A stretch of 13,635 bases of DNA, from assembly GCA_002313325.1 (NCBI GenBank), contig DCBE01000002.1:526-14160 (forward strand), in the 5' to 3' direction. Shown in pieces: positions 1 through 6,819 of the stretch. Position numbers and translations under genes: made by a program. Under the pieces are notes generated by a model. It saw only the letters and a program-made list of their open reading frames with translations, did no database searches and was not told the DNA's origin. This stretch comes from Flavobacteriaceae bacterium UBA1115. GTDB lineage: Bacteria; Bacteroidota; Bacteroidia; Flavobacteriales; Flavobacteriaceae. Position 1 is the stretch's first letter. The number at the start of each line of letters is the position of its first letter.

Positions 1-174
1 TTTGTCTGCATTTTCTGTAACCGAACACGTGTTGATAACGTATACATCTGCATGTGTATCAAAAGCGGTTTCGGCGTAGCCTGCTGCCTTAAAAGAACGG
101 GCAATAGTAGATGTTTCTGAAAAATTCAGTTTACATCCCAAAGTGTAAAAAGCTACCGAACCTGTGGAAGACAT
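1..174 (-). CDS. mtaB: tRNA (t6A37) C2-methylthiotransferase MtaB, N-terminal fragment (cut by window edge)
   Basis: Only the first 58 codons are present; the gene continues beyond base 1. MtaB is a radical-SAM methylthiotransferase that turns t6A37 into ms2t6A37 in ANN-decoding tRNAs. The visible part is the start of the UPF0004 (MTTase) domain: FYTLGCKLNFSE at residues 9-20, with the first cluster-ligand cysteine at C14, then VINTCSVTENAD at 46-57, with the second at C50. LGCKxN followed about 35 residues later by NTCxVTxxAD is typical of this family. The first in-frame ATG is at 174-172 and gives a start ten residues before the conserved LGCK, as is usual. The third cysteine and the radical-SAM CxxxCxxC motif lie outside the window, so MiaB or RimO cannot be excluded by those motifs, but the CKLN and TCSVTENAD wording fits MtaB best. 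The gene follows the GlmU-like gene with a 48-base gap and has a probable promoter of its own. Confidence 0.9.
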   Translation of the reverse strand, partial: MSSTGSVAFYTLGCKLNFSETSTIARSFKAAGYAETAFDTHADVYVINTCSVTENADK

Positions 175-187
175 CTAGTCGTTTTTG

Positions 188-217
188 CAAATATAATCCT
201 ATATGTTTGAGGTGCAA
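188..217 (-). promoter_or_regulatory. Probable mtaB promoter (Bacteroidetes type)
   Basis: On the minus strand the sequence reads TATATTTG at 195-188, a perfect match to the Bacteroidetes -7 consensus TAnnTTTG. A TTG at 217-215 matches the core of the -33 element, and the 19-base spacer is in the normal range. The -33 element lies just downstream of the stop codon of the GlmU-like gene. Transcription would begin near base 181, leaving a leader of about 5-10 bases before the mtaB ATG at 174. Confidence 0.55.
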
Positions 218-222
218 CCTAC

Positions 223-1380
223 CTAGTGGCGTAATTGCTTGGTGGCAGCAAACAAATGCGTCAAAATTGCTTTGTCATCAGCAGACATATCTTGACCACG
301 CCGGGCCATAACCACAGCAGCTGTATTTAGCATCTTGTTCAAATTATTTTCGGTCATGCCCTGTGAACCTCCTCGGGAAAAACTGGGAATAAACGTCCGT
401 GGAAAACCCATGCTAAAAATACTACAGCCAACACCTACAACAGTAGCTGTATTCAGTGTTGTTTGAATAGCCGTTTTGGAGTGATCGCCCATAATAAGCC
501 CACAAAACTGCAAACCAGTGGATATAAATTTTTGTTGGGTGTAGTTCCAAGCGCGGGTGTTACCGTAATCGTTTTTAAGGTTTGACGCATCGGTCGCAGC
601 GCCCAAATTACACCACTCCCCTATTGCGGCATTACCCAAAAAGCCATCATGCCCTTTATTGCTGTTGCCAAGCATCACCACGTTATTAAGCTCGCCACCT
701 GCCTTACAATGAGGTCCAAGACTGGTACCGCCATAGATTTTAGCACCCATTTGAATAACACTGTTTTTACCAATATAAATAGGTCCACGAAGCAAAGCGC
801 CTTCCATAACGGTTGCGCCATCGTCTATGATAATGGGCCCATCTTGTGTGTTGTATACTGCTGCAAACGAAGTGACATTTGCGCCAATCATCACTGGATA
901 TTTACCGTGCTGTTGGTTGGTTTCGTTTAACTTGTTATTGTGTGTGGCACCAAAAAAAGATGCATCCTCAACCAGGACATGTGCATTTTTGGAGAACAAA
1001 TCCCACGGATAGCGAACAAGAAGTGTTTCAGCGTCGATGCCAATGGCTTCAAATGTTTCCAATGCCTTGTCCGTACTGGAGCTAGCACCACAAAAAGCAA
1101 TCATGGTACCGTTTTGCATCAGTTTCAGTCCGTCTTTCAAATCTTTTATTGCCGATAAGAGTCTGGGGTTGGGAAGGCATCCAGCCATTACTGCAAGGTC
1201 AAAAGAAGGGGTTGATTCTTGAAGGTAAGTTTCTGTTTCAACGACAACTTCAGCATCTAATGCAAGTGACCATCGCTTGGCTAGCGTCATGCCGCCGAGC
1301 AACAAATCAGCAACAGGTCTGGTGTAGACCAAAGGCAGTAGATCAGAACGGTTTGGGCCGTCATATAAGCAAACTAGCAT
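223..1380 (-). CDS. GlmU-like putative sugar nucleotidyltransferase / left-handed beta-helix acyltransferase
   Basis: This 385-residue protein belongs to the Bacteroidetes 'GlmU family' group. The N-terminal third (about 1-160) looks like the NTP_transf_4-type sugar nucleotidyltransferase domain; the conserved opening LLPLVYTRPVADLLLG (14-29) is typical of this group. The usual GxGTRM nucleotide-binding signature of GlmU/RmlA enzymes is absent, so the uridylyltransferase role is inferred only. Residues about 165-325 form imperfect hexapeptide repeats of a left-handed beta-helix, including IGANV, IDDGA, IGKNSVI and LGNAAIGEWCNLGA (248-261). The helix contains GHDGFLGNAAIG (243-254), resembling the GlmU acetyltransferase region, and GDHSKTAI (298-305). 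True GlmU is about 450 residues. The likely role is activation or acylation of an amino sugar for the cell envelope, in the cytoplasm; the exact substrate is unknown. The ATG at 1380-1378 is the only start that keeps the conserved N-terminus. It follows rpmE2, from which a terminator separates it. Confidence 0.8.
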   Translation of the reverse strand: MLVCLYDGPNRSDLLPLVYTRPVADLLLGGMTLAKRWSLALDAEVVVETETYLQESTPSFDLAVMAGCLPNPRLLSAIKDLKDGLKLMQNGTMIAFCGASSSTDKALETFEAIGIDAETLLVRYPWDLFSKNAHVLVEDASFFGATHNNKLNETNQQHGKYPVMIGANVTSFAAVYNTQDGPIIIDDGATVMEGALLRGPIYIGKNSVIQMGAKIYGGTSLGPHCKAGGELNNVVMLGNSNKGHDGFLGNAAIGEWCNLGAATDASNLKNDYGNTRAWNYTQQKFISTGLQFCGLIMGDHSKTAIQTTLNTATVVGVGCSIFSMGFPRTFIPSFSRGGSQGMTENNLNKMLNTAAVVMARRGQDMSADDKAILTHLFAATKQLRH

Positions 1381-1384
1381 ATAT

Positions 1385-1392
1385 CAAAGATA
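1385..1392 (-). promoter_or_regulatory. Candidate -7 promoter box of the GlmU-like gene, implying a near-leaderless mRNA
   Basis: The minus strand reads TATCTTTG at 1392-1385, a full match to TAnnTTTG, just downstream of the rpmE2 terminator. Only four bases separate the box from the ATG at 1380. The transcript would therefore begin at or within a few bases of the start codon. No clear TTG -33 element is seen at the expected spacing, where there is a T-run from the terminator. Confidence 0.4.
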
Positions 1393-1401
1393 GGTGTAAA
1401 T

Positions 1402-1426
1402 AAAAAAACCTCCATAAAGAGGTTTT
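1402..1426 (-). terminator. Intrinsic terminator of rpmE2
   Basis: Perfect 8-bp inverted repeat AAAACCTC (1405-1412) and GAGGTTTT (1419-1426) around a 6-base loop. Read on the minus strand, the second arm runs into a stretch of seven T (1408-1402), four of them in the stem. It lies 20 bases after the rpmE2 stop codon and therefore ends the L31 transcript before the GlmU-like gene. Confidence 0.8.
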
Positions 1427-1446
1427 AAATTGATTCCAATTCAGAA

Positions 1447-1698
1447 TTATTTTTTGAATTTGGCGTATTTGTTCTTGAACTTGTCAATACGACCAGCAGT
1501 GTCTACAAGTTTGGATTTACCTGTATAAAATGGGTGTGATGTACGTGAAATTTCCAATTTAACTAGCGGATACTCAACACCACCTATTTCAATTTTCTCC
1601 TTAGCATTGGCAGTTGACTTTGTAATAAAGACGTCTTCATTAGACATATCCTTGAATGCTACTAAGCGATAATTGTCGGGATGTATACCTTGTTTCAT
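1447..1698 (-). CDS. rpmE2: 50S ribosomal protein L31, type B
   Basis: An 83-residue ribosomal protein L31 of the type B (C-minus) form. The opening MKQGIHPDNYRLVAFKDMS is highly conserved, as are the central SRTSHPFYTGKSKLVDTAGR (residues 51-70) and the basic tail IDKFKNKYAKFKK. The protein contains no cysteine, so it lacks the CxxC zinc-binding pair of type A L31. In many bacteria such zinc-free paralogues replace the zinc form when zinc is scarce; in Bacteroidetes a type B L31 is commonly the usual copy. No Zur-box-like palindrome is apparent upstream. L31 bridges the 30S head and the 50S central protuberance. Length and start agree with the family. The gene is transcribed alone, with a promoter box 26 bases upstream and a terminator 20 bases downstream, and is divergent from the DUF4199 gene. 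Confidence 0.97.
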   Translation of the reverse strand: MKQGIHPDNYRLVAFKDMSNEDVFITKSTANAKEKIEIGGVEYPLVKLEISRTSHPFYTGKSKLVDTAGRIDKFKNKYAKFKK

Positions 1699-1723
1699 GA
1701 TGCGTTTACTTTTAAAGGGAATG

Positions 1724-1731
1724 CAAATTTA
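1724..1731 (-). promoter_or_regulatory. Candidate -7 box of the rpmE2 promoter
   Basis: The minus strand reads TAAATTTG at 1731-1724, a full match to TAnnTTTG, in the 81-bp divergent intergenic region. Initiation a few bases downstream would give a leader of about 20 bases before the ATG at 1698. No convincing TTG is seen at the -33 position. The leader is purine- and A-rich (AAAAGTAAACGC just before the ATG) without a Shine-Dalgarno sequence. Confidence 0.5.
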
Positions 1732-1742
1732 ATTATTTTATC

Positions 1743-1750
1743 TAAATTTA
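1743..1750 (+). promoter_or_regulatory. Weak candidate -7 box for the DUF4199-led cluster
   Basis: TAAATTTA differs from TAnnTTTG at the last base and lies 29 bases before the ATG at 1780, a plausible distance. There is no TTG at -33. It is the best candidate in this short region, but the match is imperfect. Confidence 0.25.
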
Positions 1751-1779
1751 CCATACACTTAATACTTAAAAAACAACAT

Positions 1780-2286
1780 ATGAAAACTTCGCCAAAATTA
1801 GGAACTTATAATTATCGTTATGGTGCCATTGCTGGCGGCATTGGAATAGTATTCAGTATCATGCTTTTTTTCATGGACATGACTTATGATCAGTCCCCCG
1901 TTATACAGGCAATTAACATCTTGATACCTGCGTCAATGGCCATAATGGCAATACTAACATTTAAAAAAGATAATACTGGGCTACTTTCGCTAAAACAAGC
2001 CATCAAACTAGGGGTTGGGGTGTTTTTAGTAGCCGGAATTATTGGATTAGCATACTTTACCGTCTTTATCAATTTCATTGAAACCGACTTTATTTCGAAT
2101 AATGCTGCTATGCAAGCGAATGCAATGCGCGAAGCACAACCAAATATGGATGAGGATATTATCGAAATGCAACAAACCAATATCGAAAAGTATTTCTACA
2201 TAAGCTATCCTGTCATTTTAATTATAAATGTATTTATCGGGCTTATGGTTGGATTGGTAACCGGCTTATTCACAAAAAAAAGTTAA
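1780..2286 (+). CDS. DUF4199 family small membrane protein
   Basis: A 168-residue integral membrane protein with four predicted transmembrane segments (about 14-33, 43-61, 76-100 and 141-164). A polar, Met/Glu/Asp/Gln-rich loop (about 101-137) lies between the third and fourth. Overall composition, the GxxxGGIGIVF first helix and the position directly before a GT2 glycosyltransferase fit the DUF4199 family of Bacteroidetes, whose function is unknown. The ATG at 1780 is preferred over an in-frame ATG at 1681, because the latter would run back across the start of the divergent rpmE2 gene and its promoter and would add a non-conserved 33-residue extension. The stop codon TAA at 2284-2286 directly abuts the start of the glycosyltransferase, so translation of the two is probably coupled. 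A helper role for the glycosyltransferase is inference from position only. Confidence 0.8.
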   Translation: MKTSPKLGTYNYRYGAIAGGIGIVFSIMLFFMDMTYDQSPVIQAINILIPASMAIMAILTFKKDNTGLLSLKQAIKLGVGVFLVAGIIGLAYFTVFINFIETDFISNNAAMQANAMREAQPNMDEDIIEMQQTNIEKYFYISYPVILIINVFIGLMVGLVTGLFTKKS

Positions 2287-3264
2287 TTGACCAAACAACC
2301 AAACTTATCAATTGTAATCCCGTTTTTAGATGAGGGAGCATCGCTTCCAGAGCTCTATGCATGGATTATTCGTGTTTTGGACAAGGCTGAGATCAGTTTT
2401 GAAATTATTTTTATTGACGACGGCAGCACAGACAACGCTTGGGACTGGGTCTCAGCCACTATTGCTCAAGAAAAACGCATCCACGGTATTCAGTTTTTGC
2501 GTAACTACGGCAAGTCGCAAGCGTTGCACGCGGGCTTTTTAGCTTGCACAGGCGAAGTTGTTTGTACCATGGATGCTGATTTACAGGACTCGCCGGAGGA
2601 ACTTCCCAAACTCTATAAACTAATAGTAGAGGAGAATTATGACATGATATCAGGGTGGAAAAAGAAAAGATACGACTCCTACCTTTTTAAAAACTTACCA
2701 TCCAAAATATTTAACTGGGCTGCAAGATTAGTATCGGGCATCAAGCTACACGATTTTAATTGTGGCTTAAAAGCTTACCGAAGTGATGTGGTTAAAACTA
2801 TTGAAGTGTATGGCGAAATGCACCGCTATATCCCCGTGCTAGCCAAGCAAGCTGGTTTTGGAAAAATCGGAGAGAAGGTAGTACAACACCAAAAACGCAA
2901 GTTTGGTCATTCTAAATTTGGAGCCGACCGCTTTGTTAAGGGTTTTTTAGATTTAATCACGCTGTGGTTCCTGCATCGCTTTGGCAGAAGACCCATGTAT
3001 TTTTTCGGGCTAATTGGCAGCATTATGCTGATTATGGGTTTTAGTTTCTCTCTATATCTTGGTATAGATAAACTATTTGTCAATCCTAACGGAACAATGA
3101 TTGCCCAAAGACCCCAATTCTACGTGGCGCTTACAACCATGATACTCGGAAGCCAGTTTTTTTTGGCTGGATTTTTGGGTGAAATTGTGATTCGAAACAG
3201 AGACCACAAAACGAGGTATAAAATAAAAGAACACTTACCCCCAAACTCTAAAGGGAATATGTAA
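2287..3264 (+). CDS. GT2 family glycosyltransferase, DPM1/GtrB-like (polyprenyl-phosphate sugar transferase)
   Basis: A 325-residue membrane-anchored GT-A glycosyltransferase. N-terminal residues 7-22 (LSIVIPFLDEGASLPE) begin the nucleotide-binding fold. IDDGSTDN (43-50) and DADLQD (96-101) supply the UDP/GDP-sugar and metal-binding aspartates; QFLRNYGKSQALHAGF (69-84) and CGLKAYR (159-165) are typical of bacterial DPM1-like enzymes. Two C-terminal transmembrane helices (about 236-258 and 278-301) follow, as in GtrB/ArnC/CsbB proteins. These enzymes transfer a sugar from a nucleotide donor to polyprenyl phosphate at the inner membrane; the sugar here is unknown. The start is TTG at 2287, immediately after the in-frame TAA of the DUF4199 gene. 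No ATG occurs in frame before codon 95, and starting there would remove the donor-binding fold. The mutase follows after 22 bases. Confidence 0.9.
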   Translation: MTKQPNLSIVIPFLDEGASLPELYAWIIRVLDKAEISFEIIFIDDGSTDNAWDWVSATIAQEKRIHGIQFLRNYGKSQALHAGFLACTGEVVCTMDADLQDSPEELPKLYKLIVEENYDMISGWKKKRYDSYLFKNLPSKIFNWAARLVSGIKLHDFNCGLKAYRSDVVKTIEVYGEMHRYIPVLAKQAGFGKIGEKVVQHQKRKFGHSKFGADRFVKGFLDLITLWFLHRFGRRPMYFFGLIGSIMLIMGFSFSLYLGIDKLFVNPNGTMIAQRPQFYVALTTMILGSQFFLAGFLGEIVIRNRDHKTRYKIKEHLPPNSKGNM

Positions 3265-3269
3265 ATTTG
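3262..3269 (+). promoter_or_regulatory. Possible internal promoter box before the phospho-sugar mutase
   Basis: TAAATTTG, a full TAnnTTTG match, overlaps the TAA stop of the glycosyltransferase and lies 17 bases before the mutase ATG at 3287. No TTG is seen at the -33 position. An octamer with six fixed bases can arise by chance in AT-rich DNA, so this is only a candidate for secondary initiation inside the cluster. Confidence 0.25.
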
Positions 3270-3286
3270 TGGCCTAATTATTACCC

Positions 3287-4990
3287 ATGAGTACATCTTT
3301 TTTAGCACGCGTCGCTGCCTGGGAACTCCCCCCATTTGACGATGAAACAAGACAAGCTGTGGCGGAATTAAAAAATAACCCTACTGAGCTAGAAGATGCT
3401 TTTTATATGGATTTGGTCTTTGGCACAGGCGGCATGCGAGGTATTATGGGCGTAGGTACCAACCGAGTTAACAAGTACACCTTTGGTAAAACAACACAGG
3501 GATTAAGCGATTACATAAAGGTGCAGTTTCCAAATGAAACACCTAGCGTGGTAATTGGCTATGACTGTAGACACAACAGCAAGGAACTCGCACAAACTGT
3601 GGCTGCCATTTTTTCAGCAAACGACATCAAGGTCTATTTATTCACAGATTTACGGCCAACACCCGAGGTTTCTTTCGCTGTACGTCACCTAAACTGCCAT
3701 TGTGGTATCGTACTTACGGCATCACACAACCCGCCAGAATATAATGGCTACAAGGTCTATTGGCAAGATGGCGGGCAGATTGTTCCTCCGCAAGACAACG
3801 GCATCATATCGGCCATCAACAATACTGCTTATGAAGCTATTTTGTTTGATGCTAAACCCGTACATATTACACCCATCGACCAGGTTATAGACGAAGCCTA
3901 TCAAGATGCTTCTGTTGCAGTTGGTCGTATTGGAAATGGGAATCGCGAAAAGGTTAAGGTGGTATTTACGCCGTTACACGGCACTTCGGTAACGGCCATT
4001 CCACAGGTTCTAAAAAAAGCTGGATATAAGCATGTCACAATAATCGAAGAACAGGCCAAACCAGATGGTGATTTTTCTTCAGTAAAATCACCCAATCCAG
4101 AAGAACCCGAAGCCCTACAAATGGCGATGGAAAAGGCCAATGTCATTGGCGCTGATATTGTGATTGGAACCGATCCCGATGCAGACCGCCTGGGGATAGC
4201 CGTAAGAAACGAAAACAACGAACTTGAACTCCTAAACGGCAACCAAGCGATGGTGGCCATGACGGATTTCATTTTGAGCAAAGGCAACTACACCGCTGAA
4301 GAAAACCCGTTTGTGGGCTCGACTGTTGTTTCTACCCCCATGATGAGTGTCTTGGCAAATCACTATGGTGTTGAATGTAAGCTTGGACTTACAGGCTTTA
4401 AGTGGATAGCTCAAATGATCAAACAATACCCCAATCAGAAATGTCTTGGTGGAGGTGAAGAAAGTTTTGGATATATGGTTGGCGATTTTGTTCGTGACAA
4501 AGATGCCGTAACAGCGTCACTACTGGCATGTGAGTTGGTTACCGAGGCCAAGTCAAATGGCAGTTCGTTTTTTAATGTGCTGTTGGAATCCTATAAAAAA
4601 TTGGGATGTTTTCAAGAGCGCTTGGTTTCATTGTTCAAAAAAGGAAAATCGGGTGCTGAGGAAATTGAAAGAATCATGGGTCGCTTTAGAAAAGAACCTC
4701 CTAAGGATATCGACGGCAGTCCAATTCGTTTTATTGAAGACTATCCAACAGCTGTTAGAACGGTAGTTAATACGCAAGAAAAAGAAATGATACCTTTGCC
4801 CAAAGCAAATGTGCTGATTTTAATAGCTGAAGATGGTACGCGAGTAGCTGCTAGACCCAGCGGCACAGAACCTAAAATAAAGTTTTACGTGAGTGTTAAT
4901 ACAAACCTTAATTCCACTCGTGACTATAGAACGACCAAAAATCAACTCGATCAAAAAATAGATCGCATTTTGGGTGAATTAGGGATGTAA
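3287..4990 (+). CDS. Phospho-sugar mutase (phosphoglucomutase/phosphomannomutase, alpha-D-phosphohexomutase superfamily)
   Basis: A 567-residue cytoplasmic enzyme interconverting hexose 1- and 6-phosphates. All four signature sites are present: the phosphoserine loop TASHNPPEYNGYK (144-156; catalytic S146), the magnesium loop GTDPDADR (294-301; D296, D298 and D300), the sugar-recognition loop GGGEESFGY (388-396) and the phosphate-binding loop RPSGTEPK (523-530). Length matches the long PGM2/PgcA-type mutases common in Bacteroidetes, rather than the roughly 450-residue AlgC/GlmM forms; GlmM is also less likely because its active site reads differently. Whether glucose, mannose or both is the main substrate cannot be told from sequence alone. 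It lies between a glycosyltransferase (22 bases upstream) and an ABC exporter (one base downstream), which suggests supply of hexose 1-phosphate for nucleotide sugars in envelope synthesis. No Shine-Dalgarno sequence is seen. Confidence 0.93.
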   Translation: MSTSFLARVAAWELPPFDDETRQAVAELKNNPTELEDAFYMDLVFGTGGMRGIMGVGTNRVNKYTFGKTTQGLSDYIKVQFPNETPSVVIGYDCRHNSKELAQTVAAIFSANDIKVYLFTDLRPTPEVSFAVRHLNCHCGIVLTASHNPPEYNGYKVYWQDGGQIVPPQDNGIISAINNTAYEAILFDAKPVHITPIDQVIDEAYQDASVAVGRIGNGNREKVKVVFTPLHGTSVTAIPQVLKKAGYKHVTIIEEQAKPDGDFSSVKSPNPEEPEALQMAMEKANVIGADIVIGTDPDADRLGIAVRNENNELELLNGNQAMVAMTDFILSKGNYTAEENPFVGSTVVSTPMMSVLANHYGVECKLGLTGFKWIAQMIKQYPNQKCLGGGEESFGYMVGDFVRDKDAVTASLLACELVTEAKSNGSSFFNVLLESYKKLGCFQERLVSLFKKGKSGAEEIERIMGRFRKEPPKDIDGSPIRFIEDYPTAVRTVVNTQEKEMIPLPKANVLILIAEDGTRVAARPSGTEPKIKFYVSVNTNLNSTRDYRTTKNQLDQKIDRILGELGM

Positions 4991-4991
4991 G

Positions 4992-6815
4992 ATGAGTCCA
5001 ATTAGATACATACTGCGTTACGCGCTTCCGTACAAGGGTTATGTTGCACTTAATATTGTGTTCAACATACTATATGCCCTGTTTAATGCAGCCTCTTTTT
5101 TGGCTTTGATGCCTATGCTAGAAGTACTTTTTAGAAACAGCGAGGGACCAATGGAAATGCCAGCGCGAGAAAGTAGCAATTCCTATCAAGAATATCTCTT
5201 TGACTCTTTTAGATTTCAAATTACTGATTATGCCAAAGGCGATGCTATAAAAGCATTGATGTTGGTGATTGGCGTGATTTTGATAACCTTTTTACTGAAA
5301 AACCTTTTTAATTATTTAGCCGTTTTTTTCATTACCTATATGCGTAATGGCGTGGTGAAAGACTTACAGCGCAAAATCTATAAAAAGTTAATTTCATTTC
5401 CTGCAAGTTTCCATGCCAACAACAAAAAAGGAGATACGATATCTCGTGTAACTTCTGATGTTACGGAAGTACAACGCTCTTTTTTGAGTGTGTTTGAAAT
5501 GCTTATTCGTGAACCGCTGACTATTCTATTTGCACTGATTACGATGTTTGCTTTAAGCGCAAAACTCACGCTGTTTGTTTTGGTATTTATTCCTATTGCT
5601 GGCTGGCTCATTTCAATTGTAGGAAAGAGCCTAAAGTCGCGTTCGGAAAGGGTACAAAAAGAACAAGGAGAGCTGCTTTCCTATTTGGAGGAATCCCTCA
5701 CGGGCATACCCATCATTCAAATCTTTAACGCAGAACATATTTTTAATAAAAAATTTGCTGCTGTTACCAAACGGCTTTTTAATTTTTCAAACAAGCTTAT
5801 TCGAAGAGAGAGCCTCGCCAGTCCTATAAGCGAATTTTTGGGTGTAGCGGTTATCGGCACCATCTTATATATAGGTGGACGGCTTGTATTGGTCGATCAA
5901 TCCATGAGCGGTGAAGAATTTATCACCTATATGACTTTGGCCTATGGTGTACTTACGCCGGCCAAATCCATGAGTAGAGCCGTGTATAGCATTCGAAAAG
6001 GAAATGCTGCCGCGCAACGTATTACGGAATACCTCTTCCATAAATCAGAAATTCAATCACCTGCAAACCCTGCAGCATTACCCAATTTTTCGTCTGAAAT
6101 TAGTTTTGAAAACATACAGTTTAAGTATGAAGACGAAACGGTAATTGATGAGTTTTATTTAAAAATACCTAAAGGAAATTCTGTAGCGCTTGTAGGCGCA
6201 TCGGGAAGTGGAAAAACCACCATAGCCAACCTGTTGGCACGTTTTTACGACCCACAACAGGGAACTATTAGTATTGACAACACATCCATTGATTCAGTTG
6301 ACCTAAATGAACTGCGAAGCATGTTTGCCTATGTTACGCAAGACGCCATACTGTTTCATGATTCGGTCAAGGAAAACCTACTCATAGCGAAGCCAAACGC
6401 ATCGGCAAAAGAACTAGAAACAGCATTACGAATTGCGAATGCATATGATTTTATCACCCAACTACCACAGGGCATTGAAACTGTGATTGGAGATGCTGGA
6501 AACAAACTCTCAGGAGGTCAAAAACAACGTTTGGCCATTGCAAGAGCTGTACTCAAAAATCCGCCTGTAATGATTTTAGACGAAGCCACCTCGGCTTTGG
6601 ACACAGAGTCTGAGAAACTGGTTCAAGATGCGCTTCTTAAAATGATGCAAAACCGAACCTCATTGGTCATTGCACACCGGCTATCTACAATTAAAAGTGC
6701 AGATGAAATTATTGTTCTCGACAAAGGAAAGGTTGTAGAAAGAGGCACGCACAAAGAACTGTTGGCTCAAGATGGTGTATATAAAAAACTAATTGAGCTA
6801 CAATCATTTGAATAA
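4992..6815 (+). CDS. ABC exporter, MsbA-like (fused permease and ATPase)
   Basis: A 607-residue half-transporter that should act as a homodimer in the inner membrane. The N-terminal exporter domain (about 1-335) contains six hydrophobic segments, near 16-43, 87-117, 165-187, 190-212, 280-300 and 308-325. The nucleotide-binding domain (about 368-607) is complete: Walker A GASGSGKTT (402-410), Q-loop Q450, signature LSGGQ (506-510), Walker B VMILDE (526-531), D-loop SALD (534-537) and H-loop H562. MsbA-type proteins flip lipid A-core or other lipids; the substrate is not readable here. A hydrophilic insert (about 48-85) between TM1 and TM2 makes the first periplasmic loop long compared with E. 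coli MsbA. The ATG follows the mutase stop after one base (TAAGATG), so translation coupling is likely. The glycosyltransferase and mutase context supports an envelope lipid or lipid-linked sugar substrate. Confidence 0.93.
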   Translation: MSPIRYILRYALPYKGYVALNIVFNILYALFNAASFLALMPMLEVLFRNSEGPMEMPARESSNSYQEYLFDSFRFQITDYAKGDAIKALMLVIGVILITFLLKNLFNYLAVFFITYMRNGVVKDLQRKIYKKLISFPASFHANNKKGDTISRVTSDVTEVQRSFLSVFEMLIREPLTILFALITMFALSAKLTLFVLVFIPIAGWLISIVGKSLKSRSERVQKEQGELLSYLEESLTGIPIIQIFNAEHIFNKKFAAVTKRLFNFSNKLIRRESLASPISEFLGVAVIGTILYIGGRLVLVDQSMSGEEFITYMTLAYGVLTPAKSMSRAVYSIRKGNAAAQRITEYLFHKSEIQSPANPAALPNFSSEISFENIQFKYEDETVIDEFYLKIPKGNSVALVGASGSGKTTIANLLARFYDPQQGTISIDNTSIDSVDLNELRSMFAYVTQDAILFHDSVKENLLIAKPNASAKELETALRIANAYDFITQLPQGIETVIGDAGNKLSGGQKQRLAIARAVLKNPPVMILDEATSALDTESEKLVQDALLKMMQNRTSLVIAHRLSTIKSADEIIVLDKGKVVERGTHKELLAQDGVYKKLIELQSFE

Positions 6816-6819
6816 CATG

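Noticed and set aside
111..311. Plus-strand open frame of 66 codons
   Set aside because: It crosses the start of mtaB, the intergenic promoter and the end of the GlmU-like gene, all on the other strand, and has no recognisable family.
649..1403. Several plus-strand open frames of 61-93 codons
   Set aside because: They lie antisense to the GlmU-like gene, whose protein is clearly conserved, and overlap each other in different frames. Their translations show low-complexity, Cys/His/Trp-rich composition with no recognisable motif.
1681..1779. Upstream in-frame ATG that would extend the DUF4199 protein by 33 residues
   Set aside because: The extension overlaps the 5' end of the divergent rpmE2 gene and both promoter boxes, and its sequence does not resemble the start of this membrane protein family.
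3901..4287. Minus-strand open frame of 128 codons inside the phospho-sugar mutase
   Set aside because: Antisense shadow of a gene with all catalytic motifs intact; the Ser-rich translation is typical of reverse reading of a coding frame.
6793..6819. TTG start for the RsmB-like gene, overlapping the ABC exporter by 23 bases
   Set aside because: The ATG at 6820 gives MRLHKNL, as I remember for relatives, and lies just after the exporter stop codon. The extra residues are merely the shifted reading of the exporter tail.
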